From NCBI RefSeq assembly GCF_009391885.1, contig NZ_VZII01000008.1, positions 62,001-126,000 of the forward strand: DNA of 64,000 nt, in the 5' to 3' direction. The stretch comes from Pseudomonas sp. MN1F (GTDB lineage: Bacteria > Pseudomonadota > Gammaproteobacteria > Pseudomonadales > Pseudomonadaceae). This document shows positions 41,245 to 49,624 of this stretch, piece after piece. The notes beneath the pieces were generated by a model. The model saw only the letters and a program-made list of their open reading frames with translations. It had not been told where the DNA came from and ran no database searches. The translations under genes and the position numbers were made by a program. Positions within the stretch are counted from its first letter, which is position 1. Each line of letters begins with the position of its first letter.

Positions 41245-41877
41245 TTAAAGCTGAGATCTGACGTCCTCTTCTAGCGCCCCCAACTCCTCCATCCAGCGAT
41301 CAATTAAATCGGAGTTGGCTTGCACCCGCTTGGAAATGTCCAGTGCAATTATTGGCTCAGGATACTGACTCAGCTTTTCCCCCATGAACTCCCCGAAGTT
41401 GCTGACTTCTCTCAAGCCTACGAGAAAATGGACCATCTCGTTCGACAACGCTGTCACGGGTATTTCCCTTAGCATCGCGGCTGACTGTTTAAGATCATGC
41501 GCCGCCGATTGCCGTCTAGGGTCACTCCAACGTGGATTGCGGTGAAGAACCGCGAGCAACTCTCTGTAAGTACCAGATAGATGACACATCAAGGCATAGG
41601 TAGCGTTTATTCCATCCAGGCGCTGCCTGCGCTCAACTTCTTCTTTTTGTTTTAACTGCAGATGCCCTTGGTAATAGGGGACGGCAATGGCAACCAAAAT
41701 GGCGACAATCGCACCTATTGCTTGCGCCCAACCCGCTGTGTCAGCCGGTAGCCACCCGTTTCGCGCCCAGTATCCAACCGAGCCGACAATGACCCATACC
41801 ACTGCACTCAACCCGGCCAGTACCCACATCAATGTCAAACCGTACGGGACGAATTTACCCGAAGCTAATTTGCTCAC
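41245..41877 (-). CDS. Membrane protein with cytoplasmic helical domain
   Basis: 210 aa. Two membrane helices (residues ~13-33 and ~48-67) are followed by a basic, Glu/Gln-rich coiled segment (QLKQKEEVERRQRLDGINA) and a ~130-residue helical domain. The layout is common for single-gene prophage exclusion proteins and bacterial membrane effectors, but no family is certain. It ends 1 bp after the second methyltransferase gene, tail to tail, and is AT-rich: a probable moron. Confidence 0.65.
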   Translation of the reverse strand: MSKLASGKFVPYGLTLMWVLAGLSAVVWVIVGSVGYWARNGWLPADTAGWAQAIGAIVAILVAIAVPYYQGHLQLKQKEEVERRQRLDGINATYALMCHLSGTYRELLAVLHRNPRWSDPRRQSAAHDLKQSAAMLREIPVTALSNEMVHFLVGLREVSNFGEFMGEKLSQYPEPIIALDISKRVQANSDLIDRWMEELGALEEDVRSQL

Positions 41878-42019
41878 ATTCCATCGCCCTTGATTATTTC
41901 ATCGCACGTTAGCTGATTTTTAGACGGCGACGCCACCGGCCTGGAAATTCTGTTCCTCGACCAGCTGTAACCCCTCTCCCCTCTATTCACTGCCGCGATA
42001 TGGCGGCCAAGGAATCCGT

Positions 42020-42529
42020 ATGCCCAGCGCACAAACGGCGGCACGGTGGTGCCCGGACGAATGCCCGATCACAGGTCGCAAGTTCTTCATGTGGATCGAG
42101 CGCCCCGATGGCGGCATGGTGCCGACCTATGGTGGTCCTTTCGACAGCTACACGATCCCGACCCGCGACGGCGACGAAGGCTTCTGCTGCGAGCGGTACG
42201 ACCACGATTACGGTGGTTGGCGCGACGACGAAATGGTGGGCCTCAAGCTGATAGACGACCAAAGCGACGAATGCGAGCACGGCCAAGTTGCCGAGCTGCA
42301 GGCGGAAATTGAACGGCTCAAGGGCCAGAGCCGGACCATCACGCTGGCGGGGTGCGAATACACGGAAGATGACCTCATCGGCACTGCGGTCCGGTGCGTA
42401 AGCGGGACCAGCAGGAAGAAGACCCCGAGATGGGTGCTCATGATGGACACCTTTGTCTGCGGATCAGGCGTAGCCCAAGCGCTGTGCCGGCGTTACGGGC
42501 TGGACCCGGACGAGGGTCTGTGCAAATGA
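42020..42529 (+). CDS. Hypothetical phage protein, 169 aa
   Basis: Cys-rich N-terminus (CPDECPITGRKFFMW), then an acidic YDHDYGGWRDDEMVGLKLIDD and a coiled helix (VAELQAEIERLKGQ). It begins a + strand run of four overlapping genes (42020-43456). The pattern is typical of hypothetical proteins in Pseudomonas phages; no function known. Confidence 0.7.
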   Translation: MPSAQTAARWCPDECPITGRKFFMWIERPDGGMVPTYGGPFDSYTIPTRDGDEGFCCERYDHDYGGWRDDEMVGLKLIDDQSDECEHGQVAELQAEIERLKGQSRTITLAGCEYTEDDLIGTAVRCVSGTSRKKTPRWVLMMDTFVCGSGVAQALCRRYGLDPDEGLCK

Positions 42530-42798
42530 CCCGCCTCGTCCTCTGCCTCCTGCTGCTGGCCACTGGCGCCAGCGCTGAGCCCCTGCCATGGGGCGTTGAA
42601 ACCTTTCACGACGACGAGCGCGGCGTCACCTGCTGGTACACCGCCACGGGGCTGAGCTGCATTCCTGACAGCCAGCTCAAGCGCAAGACTAGGCAACAAG
42701 CCAACAACGAGCGCCAGCTCTCCCCGCACGAAACCCAACCCGAACCTACACCCGCACTGGCGCCTGGGCGCTGGATTGATGAGAGGTATGAGCTGTGA
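42526..42798 (+). CDS. Small secreted protein, 90 aa
   Basis: Start at the ATG at 42526 (ATGA overlap). A signal peptide (LVLCLLLLATGASAEP) with likely cleavage after ASA is followed by CWYTATGLSCIP, where two cysteines may form a disulfide, and a Gln/Pro-rich end. It should be periplasmic. Function unknown. Confidence 0.7.
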   Translation: MTRLVLCLLLLATGASAEPLPWGVETFHDDERGVTCWYTATGLSCIPDSQLKRKTRQQANNERQLSPHETQPEPTPALAPGRWIDERYEL

Positions 42799-43007
42799 AC
42801 AAGGTAATTCACTTGGTTTCGCATTTCGGCTGCTTCGACGACCACGACTGCCAGATAGCTTGCAACCAGGCCGGCGAAGACATGGACGGCTCCGACCGAC
42901 CGAAAGAGGTCACCTGCAAGAAATGCCTCCGGGTGTATGAGGCACCCGAGCGGCATGCCCGGGAGCAATTCGAAAAGCGAGAAGCTGCACTGAAGGTGGC
43001 GCCATGA
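42795..43007 (+). CDS. Small Cys/His-rich protein, 70 aa
   Basis: GTG start at 42795 overlaps the preceding stop (GTGA). HFGCFDDHDC and CKKC make a plausible zinc site. It overlaps the next gene by 4 bp. Not recognised. Confidence 0.65.
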   Translation: MNKVIHLVSHFGCFDDHDCQIACNQAGEDMDGSDRPKEVTCKKCLRVYEAPERHAREQFEKREAALKVAP

Positions 43008-43456
43008 CCGACCTGATCGAAGTGAAGACGGCAGACCTGGGCGGCGAGGCGCTGGGCTGGGCCGTCGGTAAGGCTGAAGGCCTGGACCTGTTCCTGGCTC
43101 CCCCGCAGTACGGCAACCCCTGGCGCGTGTTCGCTCGCTACCAGGCCAGCGCCACCGAGCATACCAAGCGCTTCAACCCGTGGGAGGACTGGGCGCTGGG
43201 CGGGCCACTGGTCGAGAAGTACCAGTTATCGCTGTCGCCGCCGACCAGCGCCGTTCACCGAAACTTCGGCTACATGGACAAGCGGAACGGCTACTACGAA
43301 TCGGGGTTCTGGGGTAGCACGATCTTCGGCAAAAAGCGCAAGCACCGCCGCACTGCATTCCACCACCCTACTAACGCGCTGATAGTCGCCATGCGAGCAG
43401 TCGCCCAATTCGAGCTCGGCGATACTCTCCAGGTGCCGAGGGAGCTGGTGCCATAG
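43004..43456 (+). CDS. DUF2591 (NinX-like) phage protein
   Basis: 150 aa. VKTADLGGEALGWAVGKAEGL is the start typical of the DUF2591 family found in many enterobacterial and Pseudomonas phages, followed by FNPWEDWALGGPLVEKY and the C-terminal FHHPTNALIVAMRAVAQFE-LG pattern. Biochemical function unknown. Last gene of the overlapping run. Confidence 0.82.
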   Translation: MTDLIEVKTADLGGEALGWAVGKAEGLDLFLAPPQYGNPWRVFARYQASATEHTKRFNPWEDWALGGPLVEKYQLSLSPPTSAVHRNFGYMDKRNGYYESGFWGSTIFGKKRKHRRTAFHHPTNALIVAMRAVAQFELGDTLQVPRELVP

Positions 43457-43549
43457 TCATTTCCCATTCTGATCGCGATCTAGAAGGACATCGGGTTCAT
43501 TTACTAGGAAAACTGAAGCTGGCACCTGGGCAAGCCTTGCACTGAGAAA

Positions 43550-43825
43550 CTACACGTTTGAATCAGGCGTCTCTTCGCCCTTAAAGCCCCAACCCTCCTT
43601 CTTGGCTTTCTCCACCAATTCGGTGATCAGCTCCATGTTGGGCAATCGCGCTTGACCACGGGCGGCCTGAAGAGAGCCGTCCGGTCGCTTCCAAATGAAT
43701 CGATAGCCGCGTTGCTGCGAGCCATCGCTGTAATTGTAAATGCACCATTGGAAGCAGAGTACCCAGCCGCTTTCAAATTTCTTGTCTACGTTCTCGACGA
43801 CAGTAACACGTGCTTGGACAGCCAT
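43550..43825 (-). CDS. Hypothetical protein controlled by tandem dyads
   Basis: 91 aa from the ATG at 43825 (GAGG 5 bases upstream). RGYRFIWKRPDGSLQAARGQARLPNM gives a small beta-rich domain (cited by its ends) and ITELVEKAKKEGWGF a helix. Two perfect 18-bp dyads lie just before it and probably overlap its promoter, so it may be a small regulator of its own expression or of the integrase side. No clear HTH seen. Confidence 0.65.
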   Translation of the reverse strand: MAVQARVTVVENVDKKFESGWVLCFQWCIYNYSDGSQQRGYRFIWKRPDGSLQAARGQARLPNMELITELVEKAKKEGWGFKGEETPDSNV

Positions 43826-43840
43826 AACAACCTCAAAAAA

Positions 43841-43878
43841 CAATTAAGAGCTTAATTGCTCAGTTAAGAGCTTAACTG
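43841..43878. promoter_or_regulatory. Two tandem perfect dyads, operator of unknown regulator
   Basis: CAATTAAGAGCTTAATTG (43841-43858) and CAGTTAAGAGCTTAACTG (43861-43878) are palindromes around an AG centre with 8-bp arms, spaced exactly 20 bp. They differ from the CI operators in their centre. They lie between the - strand gene at 43550 and the + strand genes leading to the integrase. A weak + strand promoter (TTGCTC, 17 bp, TAATTC) overlaps the second dyad. Confidence 0.7.
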
Positions 43879-43956
43879 TAATTCTCTGATTGCGTAACCC
43901 CCATACATCTCCCCCTAGAACTCAAGCCCGCCGACGTGCGCGGGCGAGGATGACCT

Positions 43957-44118
43957 ATGTCCGATATCACAGTGAAGTGCTCCAGGTGCCGCAATCAGCA
44001 CGAGGAGAGCGAGCGCGTGCTCGCGCCATGCAAATGGCTCAAAGGCGCAAGCACCATGGTGTGCCCGCGCTGCCGGGCAACCAGCTACTACCGCGTCGAG
44101 CCTGCGCCAGCAGCCTGA
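43957..44118 (+). CDS. Small zinc-ribbon protein, 53 aa
   Basis: A frame of 53 codons starting at the ATG at 43957 and ending at TGA 44116-44118. ITVKCSRCRNQH and VCPRCRATSYYR carry two CxxC pairs, a complete zinc ribbon. It lies 40 bp before the excisionase. Very similar small proteins are usual next to xis in Pseudomonas prophages, as far as I recall. It may bind nucleic acid. Confidence 0.75.
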   Translation: MSDITVKCSRCRNQHEESERVLAPCKWLKGASTMVCPRCRATSYYRVEPAPAA

Positions 44119-44157
44119 CCACCAACCTGCCGCCACCGGCGGCGTGGAGACCATCCC

Positions 44158-44490
44158 ATGGAAACCGAAAGCACCGGCGACGTCGACAAGGTCACTGAAC
44201 AGAAAATGGCCGATCTACTCGGCTGTACCAAGAAAGCCCTGGAGCGCAGACGCCAGGACGGGAAAGTACCTGAAGGCGTCTGGATCAAGCACGGCGGCCG
44301 AATCATTTACAGCAAAAGGAGATACGACGAATGGCTGGAAAGCCAATGGCTCTACCCAGAGGGGTCGAAGTCTTCCGCAACTCCCTCCGCATTCGTTTCA
44401 CTTGGGACGGTATCCGTCGATGCGAAACGCTCCCCTATCCCCCGACACAGAAAGGGATCAAAGCTGCATCCAGCCTTCGCGATCAGGTAA
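44158..44490 (+). CDS. Excisionase-like protein
   Basis: 110 aa. VTEQKMADLLGCTKKALERRRQDG is a MerR/Xis-type winged helix (cited by its ends), followed by GVWIKHGGRIIYSKRRYDEWLES, the typical C-terminal wing of phage excisionases. The last ~50 residues overlap the integrase gene by 160 bp in another frame and may be dispensable. It would bend attachment-site DNA and direct the integrase to excision. Confidence 0.82.
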   Translation: METESTGDVDKVTEQKMADLLGCTKKALERRRQDGKVPEGVWIKHGGRIIYSKRRYDEWLESQWLYPEGSKSSATPSAFVSLGTVSVDAKRSPIPRHRKGSKLHPAFAIR

Positions 44491-45524
44491 CCAGCCTCAA
44501 CAAGCTCGGTCTCCTTGACCAGGACAAATATGCCGAGCTGTTCCCCAGCTCGCAGGCTGCGGTCGGCGGAAAACCGACCTTTGGCGAGTACGCTCAGCTC
44601 TGGCTGGACAGCCGCGAAATTACCCAAGGTACTCACAACAACTACAAGAGTGCCCTGAACCTCTATTGGGTACCGCGCCTGGCTATGGTCCGTGTTGACC
44701 TGATCACCACCACCCTGCTGCGCCGCGTCATCGCTGACACCGACTGGACATCGGCAAACGTCAAACGCAATGCGATCACCAGGTTGGCAACGATCCTTGG
44801 TGCAGCTACCCGGGAAGGACTTCTGACCAAAAATCCCGCCGAAATGATTGAGCTGCCAAAGCGTTCGAGGAAGGAGATTGACCCGTTCACCCTGGCAGAA
44901 GCCAACACCATCATCGACAAGCTGTACCAGCATAAGCACTGGCCGAGCCTCATCTACGCCGCGCTGTTCGAGTTCATGTTCTTCACCGGCCTCCGCCTGT
45001 CGGAGGCTTTGGCAGTTCGCTGGGATGTGATCGATATGGAAAAGAGGACGGTGCACGTCAAGAGGACCGTTGCCCTGGGCAAGGTGGAGGAAAGGACAAA
45101 AACCGGGCGAGACCGGTTTGTCCTGCTGAATGATCGGGCCTTGCGGGCAATCCAGTTCGCGAGGGAGTACGCGGACCGCCGCAGACATGGGAAGGGGGTG
45201 GTGACCGAAACGCCGTTCTTGTTTCCGCCGTCGAAGAACGCCGAGTACGTGAAACAGACGTCTGATCTGCACAAGCAGTGGGTGCCAGTGCTGAACGATT
45301 TGGGGATCAGGCGTCGTCCCCCATACAACTGCCGTCACACCTATGCGACAATATGCTTAATGTCCGGCCTCAACCCCGCATTTATCGCCCAACAGCTGGG
45401 TCACAGCGTTCAGATGCTGCTGTCGACGTATGCCCGTTGGCTCAACTCAAGCTCCGACTGGAGCGAGCTGGAAAAACTCAAGATTGGTATCAAATCGGTA
45501 TCAGCTGAAAATCCAGCGTCGTAA
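44331..45524 (+). CDS. Prophage integrase, tyrosine recombinase
   Basis: 397 aa; AGGAG lies 9 bases before the ATG. N-terminal arm-binding domain (VEVFRNSLRIRFTWDG), SAM-like core-binding domain (FGEYAQLWLDSREITQGT) and a catalytic domain with the first arginine in TGLRLSEALAVRW, box II YNCRHTYAT, the late histidine in QQLGHSVQ and the tyrosine in STYARW. It ends 20 bp before the ybiT start codon, so the attachment site is at or in the 5' end of ybiT. This is the integrase of the prophage; the second recombinase (27610) has another role. Confidence 0.94.
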   Translation: MAGKPMALPRGVEVFRNSLRIRFTWDGIRRCETLPYPPTQKGIKAASSLRDQVTSLNKLGLLDQDKYAELFPSSQAAVGGKPTFGEYAQLWLDSREITQGTHNNYKSALNLYWVPRLAMVRVDLITTTLLRRVIADTDWTSANVKRNAITRLATILGAATREGLLTKNPAEMIELPKRSRKEIDPFTLAEANTIIDKLYQHKHWPSLIYAALFEFMFFTGLRLSEALAVRWDVIDMEKRTVHVKRTVALGKVEERTKTGRDRFVLLNDRALRAIQFAREYADRRRHGKGVVTETPFLFPPSKNAEYVKQTSDLHKQWVPVLNDLGIRRRPPYNCRHTYATICLMSGLNPAFIAQQLGHSVQMLLSTYARWLNSSSDWSELEKLKIGIKSVSAENPAS

Positions 45525-45544
45525 GTTACTGATAGGTAAGCCCT

Positions 45545-47131
45545 TTGATCTCCACCGCCAACATCACCATGCAGTTCGGCTCCAAGCCGCTGTTCGAAAA
45601 CGTCTCGGTCAAATTCAACAACGGCAACCGCTACGGCCTGATCGGTGCCAACGGTTGCGGCAAGTCGACCTTCATGAAGATCCTTGGCGGCGACCTGGAG
45701 CCGTCTGGCGGCCAGGTCATGCTCGAGCCGAACACCCGCCTGGGTAAACTGCGCCAGGACCAGTTCGCCTACGAAGAATTCACCGTGATCGACACCGTGA
45801 TCATGGGCCACGGCCAGCTGTGGAAGGTCAAGGCAGAGCGCGACCGCATCTACTCGCTGCCGGAAATGACCGAGGAAGACGGCATGGCCGTCGCCGAGCT
45901 GGAAACCGAATTCGCCGAAATGGACGGCTACACCGCCGAATCCCGCGCCGGTGAACTGCTGCTGGGCCTGGGTATTCCGCTGGAACAGCACTTTGGCCCG
46001 ATGAGCGAAGTGGCGCCGGGCTGGAAGCTGCGTGTATTGCTGGCCCAGGCGCTGTTCTCGGACCCGGACGTGCTGCTGCTCGACGAACCGACCAACCACC
46101 TGGACATCAACACCATCCGTTGGCTGGAAACCATCCTCACGGCGCGTAACAGCACCATGATCATCATTTCCCACGACCGGCACTTCCTCAACAGCGTGTG
46201 CACGCACATGGCCGACCTGGACTACGGTGAGCTGCGCCTGTTCCCAGGCAACTACGACGAGTACATGACCGCGGCCACCCAGTCGCGCGAGCAGCTGCTG
46301 TCGGACAACGCCAAGAAGAAAGCCCAGATCGCCGAACTGCAGACCTTCGTCAGCCGCTTCTCGGCCAACGCCTCCAAGGCCAAGCAGGCGACTTCGCGAG
46401 CCAAGCAGATCGACAAGATCCAGCTGGCCGAGGTCAAGCCTTCGAGCCGTGTCAGCCCGTTCATTCGCTTCGAGCAGGCCAAGAAACTGCACCGCCAGGC
46501 GGTGGTCGTCGAGAAGATGGCGAAAGCCTTCGATGACAAGGTGCTGTTCAAGAACTTCGACATCACCGTCGAAGCGGGCGAGCGCGTGGCGATCATCGGC
46601 CCCAACGGTATCGGCAAGACCACCCTGCTGCGCACCCTGGTCGGCGAGATGACCCCGGATGCAGGTTCGGTGAAGTGGACCGACAGCGCTGAAGTGGGCT
46701 ACTACGCCCAGGACCACGCCCACGACTTCGAAGACGACATGACCCTGTTCGACTGGATGGGCCAGTGGACCAGCGGCGAGCAGGTGATCCGCGGCACCCT
46801 GGGGCGCATGCTGTTCTCCAACGACGAGATCCTCAAGTCGGTGAAGGTGATTTCCGGTGGTGAGCAAGGCCGCATGCTGTTCGGCAAGCTGATCCTGCAG
46901 AAGCCGAACGTGCTGGTGATGGACGAGCCGACCAACCACCTGGACATGGAATCGATCGAAGCGCTGAACCTGGCGCTGGAGAATTACCCGGGCACCCTGC
47001 TGTTCGTCAGCCATGACCGTGAGTTCGTGTCGTCGCTGGCAACCCGCATCATCGAGCTGAGCGCTGATGGTGTGGTGGACTTCAGCGGCACTTATGACGA
47101 CTACCTGCGTAGCCAGGGCGTTTTGGTCTGA
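45545..47131 (+). CDS. ybiT: ABC-F family ATPase YbiT
   Basis: 528 aa, two ATP-binding cassettes without membrane domains: Walker [10 protein letters not shown] and GPNGIGKTT, Walker [12 protein letters not shown] and [10 protein letters not shown], signature motifs in both halves, and the ABC-F linker between them. ABC-F proteins act on ribosomes in translation. [19 protein letters not shown] is the expected YbiT start. The start codon is TTG at 45545; no ATG fits better. The integrase lies directly upstream, so the native promoter may have been displaced by the prophage. First host gene of the window. Confidence 0.93.
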   Translation: MISTANITMQFGSKPLFENVSVKFNNGNRYGLIGANGCGKSTFMKILGGDLEPSGGQVMLEPNTRLGKLRQDQFAYEEFTVIDTVIMGHGQLWKVKAERDRIYSLPEMTEEDGMAVAELETEFAEMDGYTAESRAGELLLGLGIPLEQHFGPMSEVAPGWKLRVLLAQALFSDPDVLLLDEPTNHLDINTIRWLETILTARNSTMIIISHDRHFLNSVCTHMADLDYGELRLFPGNYDEYMTAATQSREQLLSDNAKKKAQIAELQTFVSRFSANASKAKQATSRAKQIDKIQLAEVKPSSRVSPFIRFEQAKKLHRQAVVVEKMAKAFDDKVLFKNFDITVEAGERVAIIGPNGIGKTTLLRTLVGEMTPDAGSVKWTDSAEVGYYAQDHAHDFEDDMTLFDWMGQWTSGEQVIRGTLGRMLFSNDEILKSVKVISGGEQGRMLFGKLILQKPNVLVMDEPTNHLDMESIEALNLALENYPGTLLFVSHDREFVSSLATRIIELSADGVVDFSGTYDDYLRSQGVLV

Positions 47132-47143
47132 GGTAACTGAGCT

Positions 47144-47175
47144 GGCTGCTTCGCGGGCTTGCCCGCGAAGCAGCC
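47144..47175. repeat. REP-type inverted repeat after ybiT
   Basis: Perfect 15-bp arms (GGCTGCTTCGCGGGC and its complement) around a TT loop. The CTTCGCGGGCTTGCCCGCG core is that of the repetitive extragenic palindromes spread over P. putida genomes. It probably also stabilises or ends the ybiT mRNA. Confidence 0.85.
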
Positions 47176-47291
47176 ATCAACAATCCCACAGAGTGGCACT
47201 CCCCGACGAATAATTCGTTAGCCTGCTTTCATTTCCTTCGCGCAGCGCCCATGATTAAGGCACGCCCAACCGCCCGCCCGCGAAAGAGCCC

Positions 47292-48485
47292 ATGACTGCG
47301 CAACAGCCCGCCCCCGCCAGCAGTACTTACAGTATTACCCTGCAGATCCTGTCGATCGTCTTCTACACCTTCATTGCCTTTCTCTGCATCGGCCTGCCGA
47401 TTGCGGTGTTGCCCAGCTACGTGCACGACCAGCTGGGCTTTGGTGCGGTGATTGCCGGGGTGACGATCGGCCTGCAGTACCTTTCGACCCTGCTCAGCCG
47501 CCCGTTTGCCGGGCGCGTGGCCGATACCCTGGGGGGCAAAAAAGCGATTGGCTATGGCTTGCTGGGGATCGCCGGTTGCGGGGTCCTGACGCTGCTTTCG
47601 GCCTGGTCGCTGCAGGTGCCGCTGCTGAGCCTGGCCTTGCTGCTCGGCGGCCGGGTATTGCTGGGCCTGGCCCAGGGGCTGATCGGCGTTGCCACCTTGA
47701 GCTGGGGCATCAGCCAGGTGGGCCCGGAACACACCGCGCGGGTGATCTCGTGGAATGGCATCGCCTCGTACGGCGCCATCGCCATCGGTGCGCCGGTCGG
47801 TGTGCTGGCAGTCGCCGGCCTGGATTTCAGCGTACTCGGCCCTGCCCTGCTGCTGCTGGCGCTGCTGGCCTTAATGGTGCTGCGCAAGCGCCCCGACGTG
47901 GTGGTGATGCGCGGCGAGCGGCTGCCGTTCTGGTCGGCCTTCGGCCGCGTCGCCCCCTGCGGCCTGGGGCTGACCCTGGCATCGATCGGCTACGGCACCC
48001 TGACCACCTTCGTCACCCTTTATTACCTGGAGCGCGGCTGGGTCGGTGCGGCCTGGTGCCTGAGTGCCTTCGGCCTGTGCTTCATCATTTCGCGGCTGTT
48101 GTTCGTCAATGCGGTCAACCGCTTCGGTGGCTACAACGTGGCCATGGCCTGCATGGCCACCGAAGTGCTCGGCCTGAGCCTGCTGTGGCTGGCGCCCTCG
48201 CCGCCCTGGGCGCTGGTCGGCGCTGGCCTGAGCGGCTTTGGCCTGTCGCTGGTGTACCCGGCATTGGGTGTCGAAGCGATCAAGCAGGTGCCAAGCAGCA
48301 GCCGCGGTGCCGGGCTCGGGGCTTATGCCGTGTTCTTCGACATGGCACTGGCCATCGCCGGCCCGGTGATGGGCGCGGTGGCGGTGCACCTGGGGTATGC
48401 CTCGATTTTCTGCGTCGCGGCCCTGCTGGCCTTGGTCGGCGTCGGCCTGACCCTGCTACTGGCGCGGCGCAGCCACCGCGGCTGA
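47292..48485 (+). CDS. MFS transporter
   Basis: 397 aa with about twelve hydrophobic segments. The loop 2-3 motif is visible as GRVADTLGGKKA, near residue 77. It resembles the YhhS/YfcJ group of drug/arabinose-type exporters. Substrate unknown. The gene stands alone after the REP element and converges with the hydrolase gene, with a 30-bp overlap of the 3' ends. Confidence 0.88.
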   Translation: MTAQQPAPASSTYSITLQILSIVFYTFIAFLCIGLPIAVLPSYVHDQLGFGAVIAGVTIGLQYLSTLLSRPFAGRVADTLGGKKAIGYGLLGIAGCGVLTLLSAWSLQVPLLSLALLLGGRVLLGLAQGLIGVATLSWGISQVGPEHTARVISWNGIASYGAIAIGAPVGVLAVAGLDFSVLGPALLLLALLALMVLRKRPDVVVMRGERLPFWSAFGRVAPCGLGLTLASIGYGTLTTFVTLYYLERGWVGAAWCLSAFGLCFIISRLLFVNAVNRFGGYNVAMACMATEVLGLSLLWLAPSPPWALVGAGLSGFGLSLVYPALGVEAIKQVPSSSRGAGLGAYAVFFDMALAIAGPVMGAVAVHLGYASIFCVAALLALVGVGLTLLLARRSHRG

Positions 48486-49490
48486 ACGCTCGGCGTGCTC
48501 CGGTGCGCCCAGGGCCTGGGTGAAGAAGGCCGCCGTGTCGCGCTGCAGCGAATGGTGGATGTGGCGCCGGTCGACGCCATCGGCGTCCTCGCACAGCGCT
48601 GGCATGCGCGCATGCTGCTCTTCGTCACAGCGAGCCATGAACACGAAGTGCCCGGCTCCAGCCAGCAAACGGTAATCCGGGGTGACCGGCAGCTTGCGCG
48701 CCAGTTCCTCGGCATTGCGGTCCACCGCCACCAGCTGGTCGCTGTCGCCACTGTAGATCAGCGCCGGCACCTTCACCCCGGCCAGGGCATGGCGGCCGAA
48801 CATCAGGCTCAGCGGCGCCATCAGCATCACCGCGCCTACCCGGGAGTCGGCCTTGGGCGCCAGTTCGCTGCGGTCGGCAATCAGCACGCCGTGGGTCTTG
48901 CAGGCATCGGCGTCACCTGGGCGCTCCAGGCAATAACGGCGCAGGCGATCCAGGTCGGGCTGGGCGCCAGACAGGATCAACGCGGTTTCACCCCCAGCTG
49001 AATAGCCGATCACACCGACCTTGCCGTCATTCAGGTAGGGGCCAAGCAACGCGTCTTCGCGGGCGGACGTGATGGCCTCGCTGACCTGCAATGGCCGACC
49101 ATACAGATTGCTCAGCCTACCCAGGCGGCTGTGGTCACGGGCGTTGTCGCCTGGGTGCACCACCGCCACCACGATGAAGCCCTGGCGGGCCAGGGAGGTG
49201 GCCAGGTAATGCAGCGCCAGCGGGCTGCCGGTGTTGCCGTGGGACAGCACCAGCAGGGGAAACTGCCCGAGCGCTACCGGGGCCTCTTCAGCGACGTCGA
49301 TGGGGTAACCGTCGATGCGGATATTGCGCGTTGTGCCATGGGAGGGGTAGAACGCCAGGGCCTGCATCGGCCTGGCATCGACCGGGTCGTCGAGGGTCAT
49401 GTGATGCAAACCGGCAACCCACGGGGAGGCTTCGGCATGGGCCAACAGGCCACCGAGCAGCAAGGCCAGCAAACAGCGGGGAGTGTTCAT
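48456..49490 (-). CDS. Secreted alpha/beta hydrolase (dienelactone hydrolase/PAF-AH-like)
   Basis: 344 aa. A signal peptide (CLLALLLGGLLAHAEAS) leads to the periplasm. The fold is shown by FPLLVLSHGNTG (oxyanion region), the nucleophile GYSAGG, and a late aspartate (YSGDSDQLV) and histidine (GAGHFVFM). It is similar to predicted dienelactone hydrolases and PAF acetylhydrolase-like esterases. Substrate unknown. Its 3' end overlaps the MFS gene on the other strand. Confidence 0.85.
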   Translation of the reverse strand: MNTPRCLLALLLGGLLAHAEASPWVAGLHHMTLDDPVDARPMQALAFYPSHGTTRNIRIDGYPIDVAEEAPVALGQFPLLVLSHGNTGSPLALHYLATSLARQGFIVVAVVHPGDNARDHSRLGRLSNLYGRPLQVSEAITSAREDALLGPYLNDGKVGVIGYSAGGETALILSGAQPDLDRLRRYCLERPGDADACKTHGVLIADRSELAPKADSRVGAVMLMAPLSLMFGRHALAGVKVPALIYSGDSDQLVAVDRNAEELARKLPVTPDYRLLAGAGHFVFMARCDEEQHARMPALCEDADGVDRRHIHHSLQRDTAAFFTQALGAPEHAERSAAVAAPRQ

Positions 49491-49570
49491 CGGTCAGCTA
49501 TCGCGCAGCAGGCATCAGGATAGCGTCAGCATAGTTCCGGCCTTAGCACCGCCAGATGAAAACTGGATGA

Positions 49571-49611
49571 AAAAAACCGGCTGGCGCACACGGGGCGCCA
49601 GCCGGTTTTTT
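49571..49611. terminator. Bidirectional terminator downstream of azoR
   Basis: ACCGGCTGGCGC pairs with GCGCCAGCCGGT with A-rich and T-rich flanks on both sides. On the - strand it ends azoR. No gene reads into it on the + strand. Confidence 0.9.
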
Positions 49612-49624
49612 GGTCGCCAGGCGA

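Larger units (their letters stand above)
3530..45544. mobile_element. Temperate prophage: HK97-type head, Mu-type contractile tail, CI/Cro immunity
   Basis: A complete gene set is visible: lysis, tail, head, packaging, replication, Cro/CI immunity, accessory genes, excisionase and integrase. The right end is the integrase stop at 45524, 20 bp before host ybiT. The left end given here is the last recognisable phage gene (Rz), not a proven attachment site. The AT-rich operon at 1-3480 may be cargo inside the element, in which case the true left end lies outside the window. I found no attL/attR pair by eye. No structural gene is visibly broken, so the phage may be inducible. Confidence 0.9.

Noticed and set aside
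44352..45338. 328-codon - strand frame opposite the integrase
   Set aside because: Shadow of a tyrosine recombinase with complete catalytic residues.
45410..47014. 534-codon - strand frame opposite ybiT
   Set aside because: Antisense shadow; both ATP cassettes are on the + strand.
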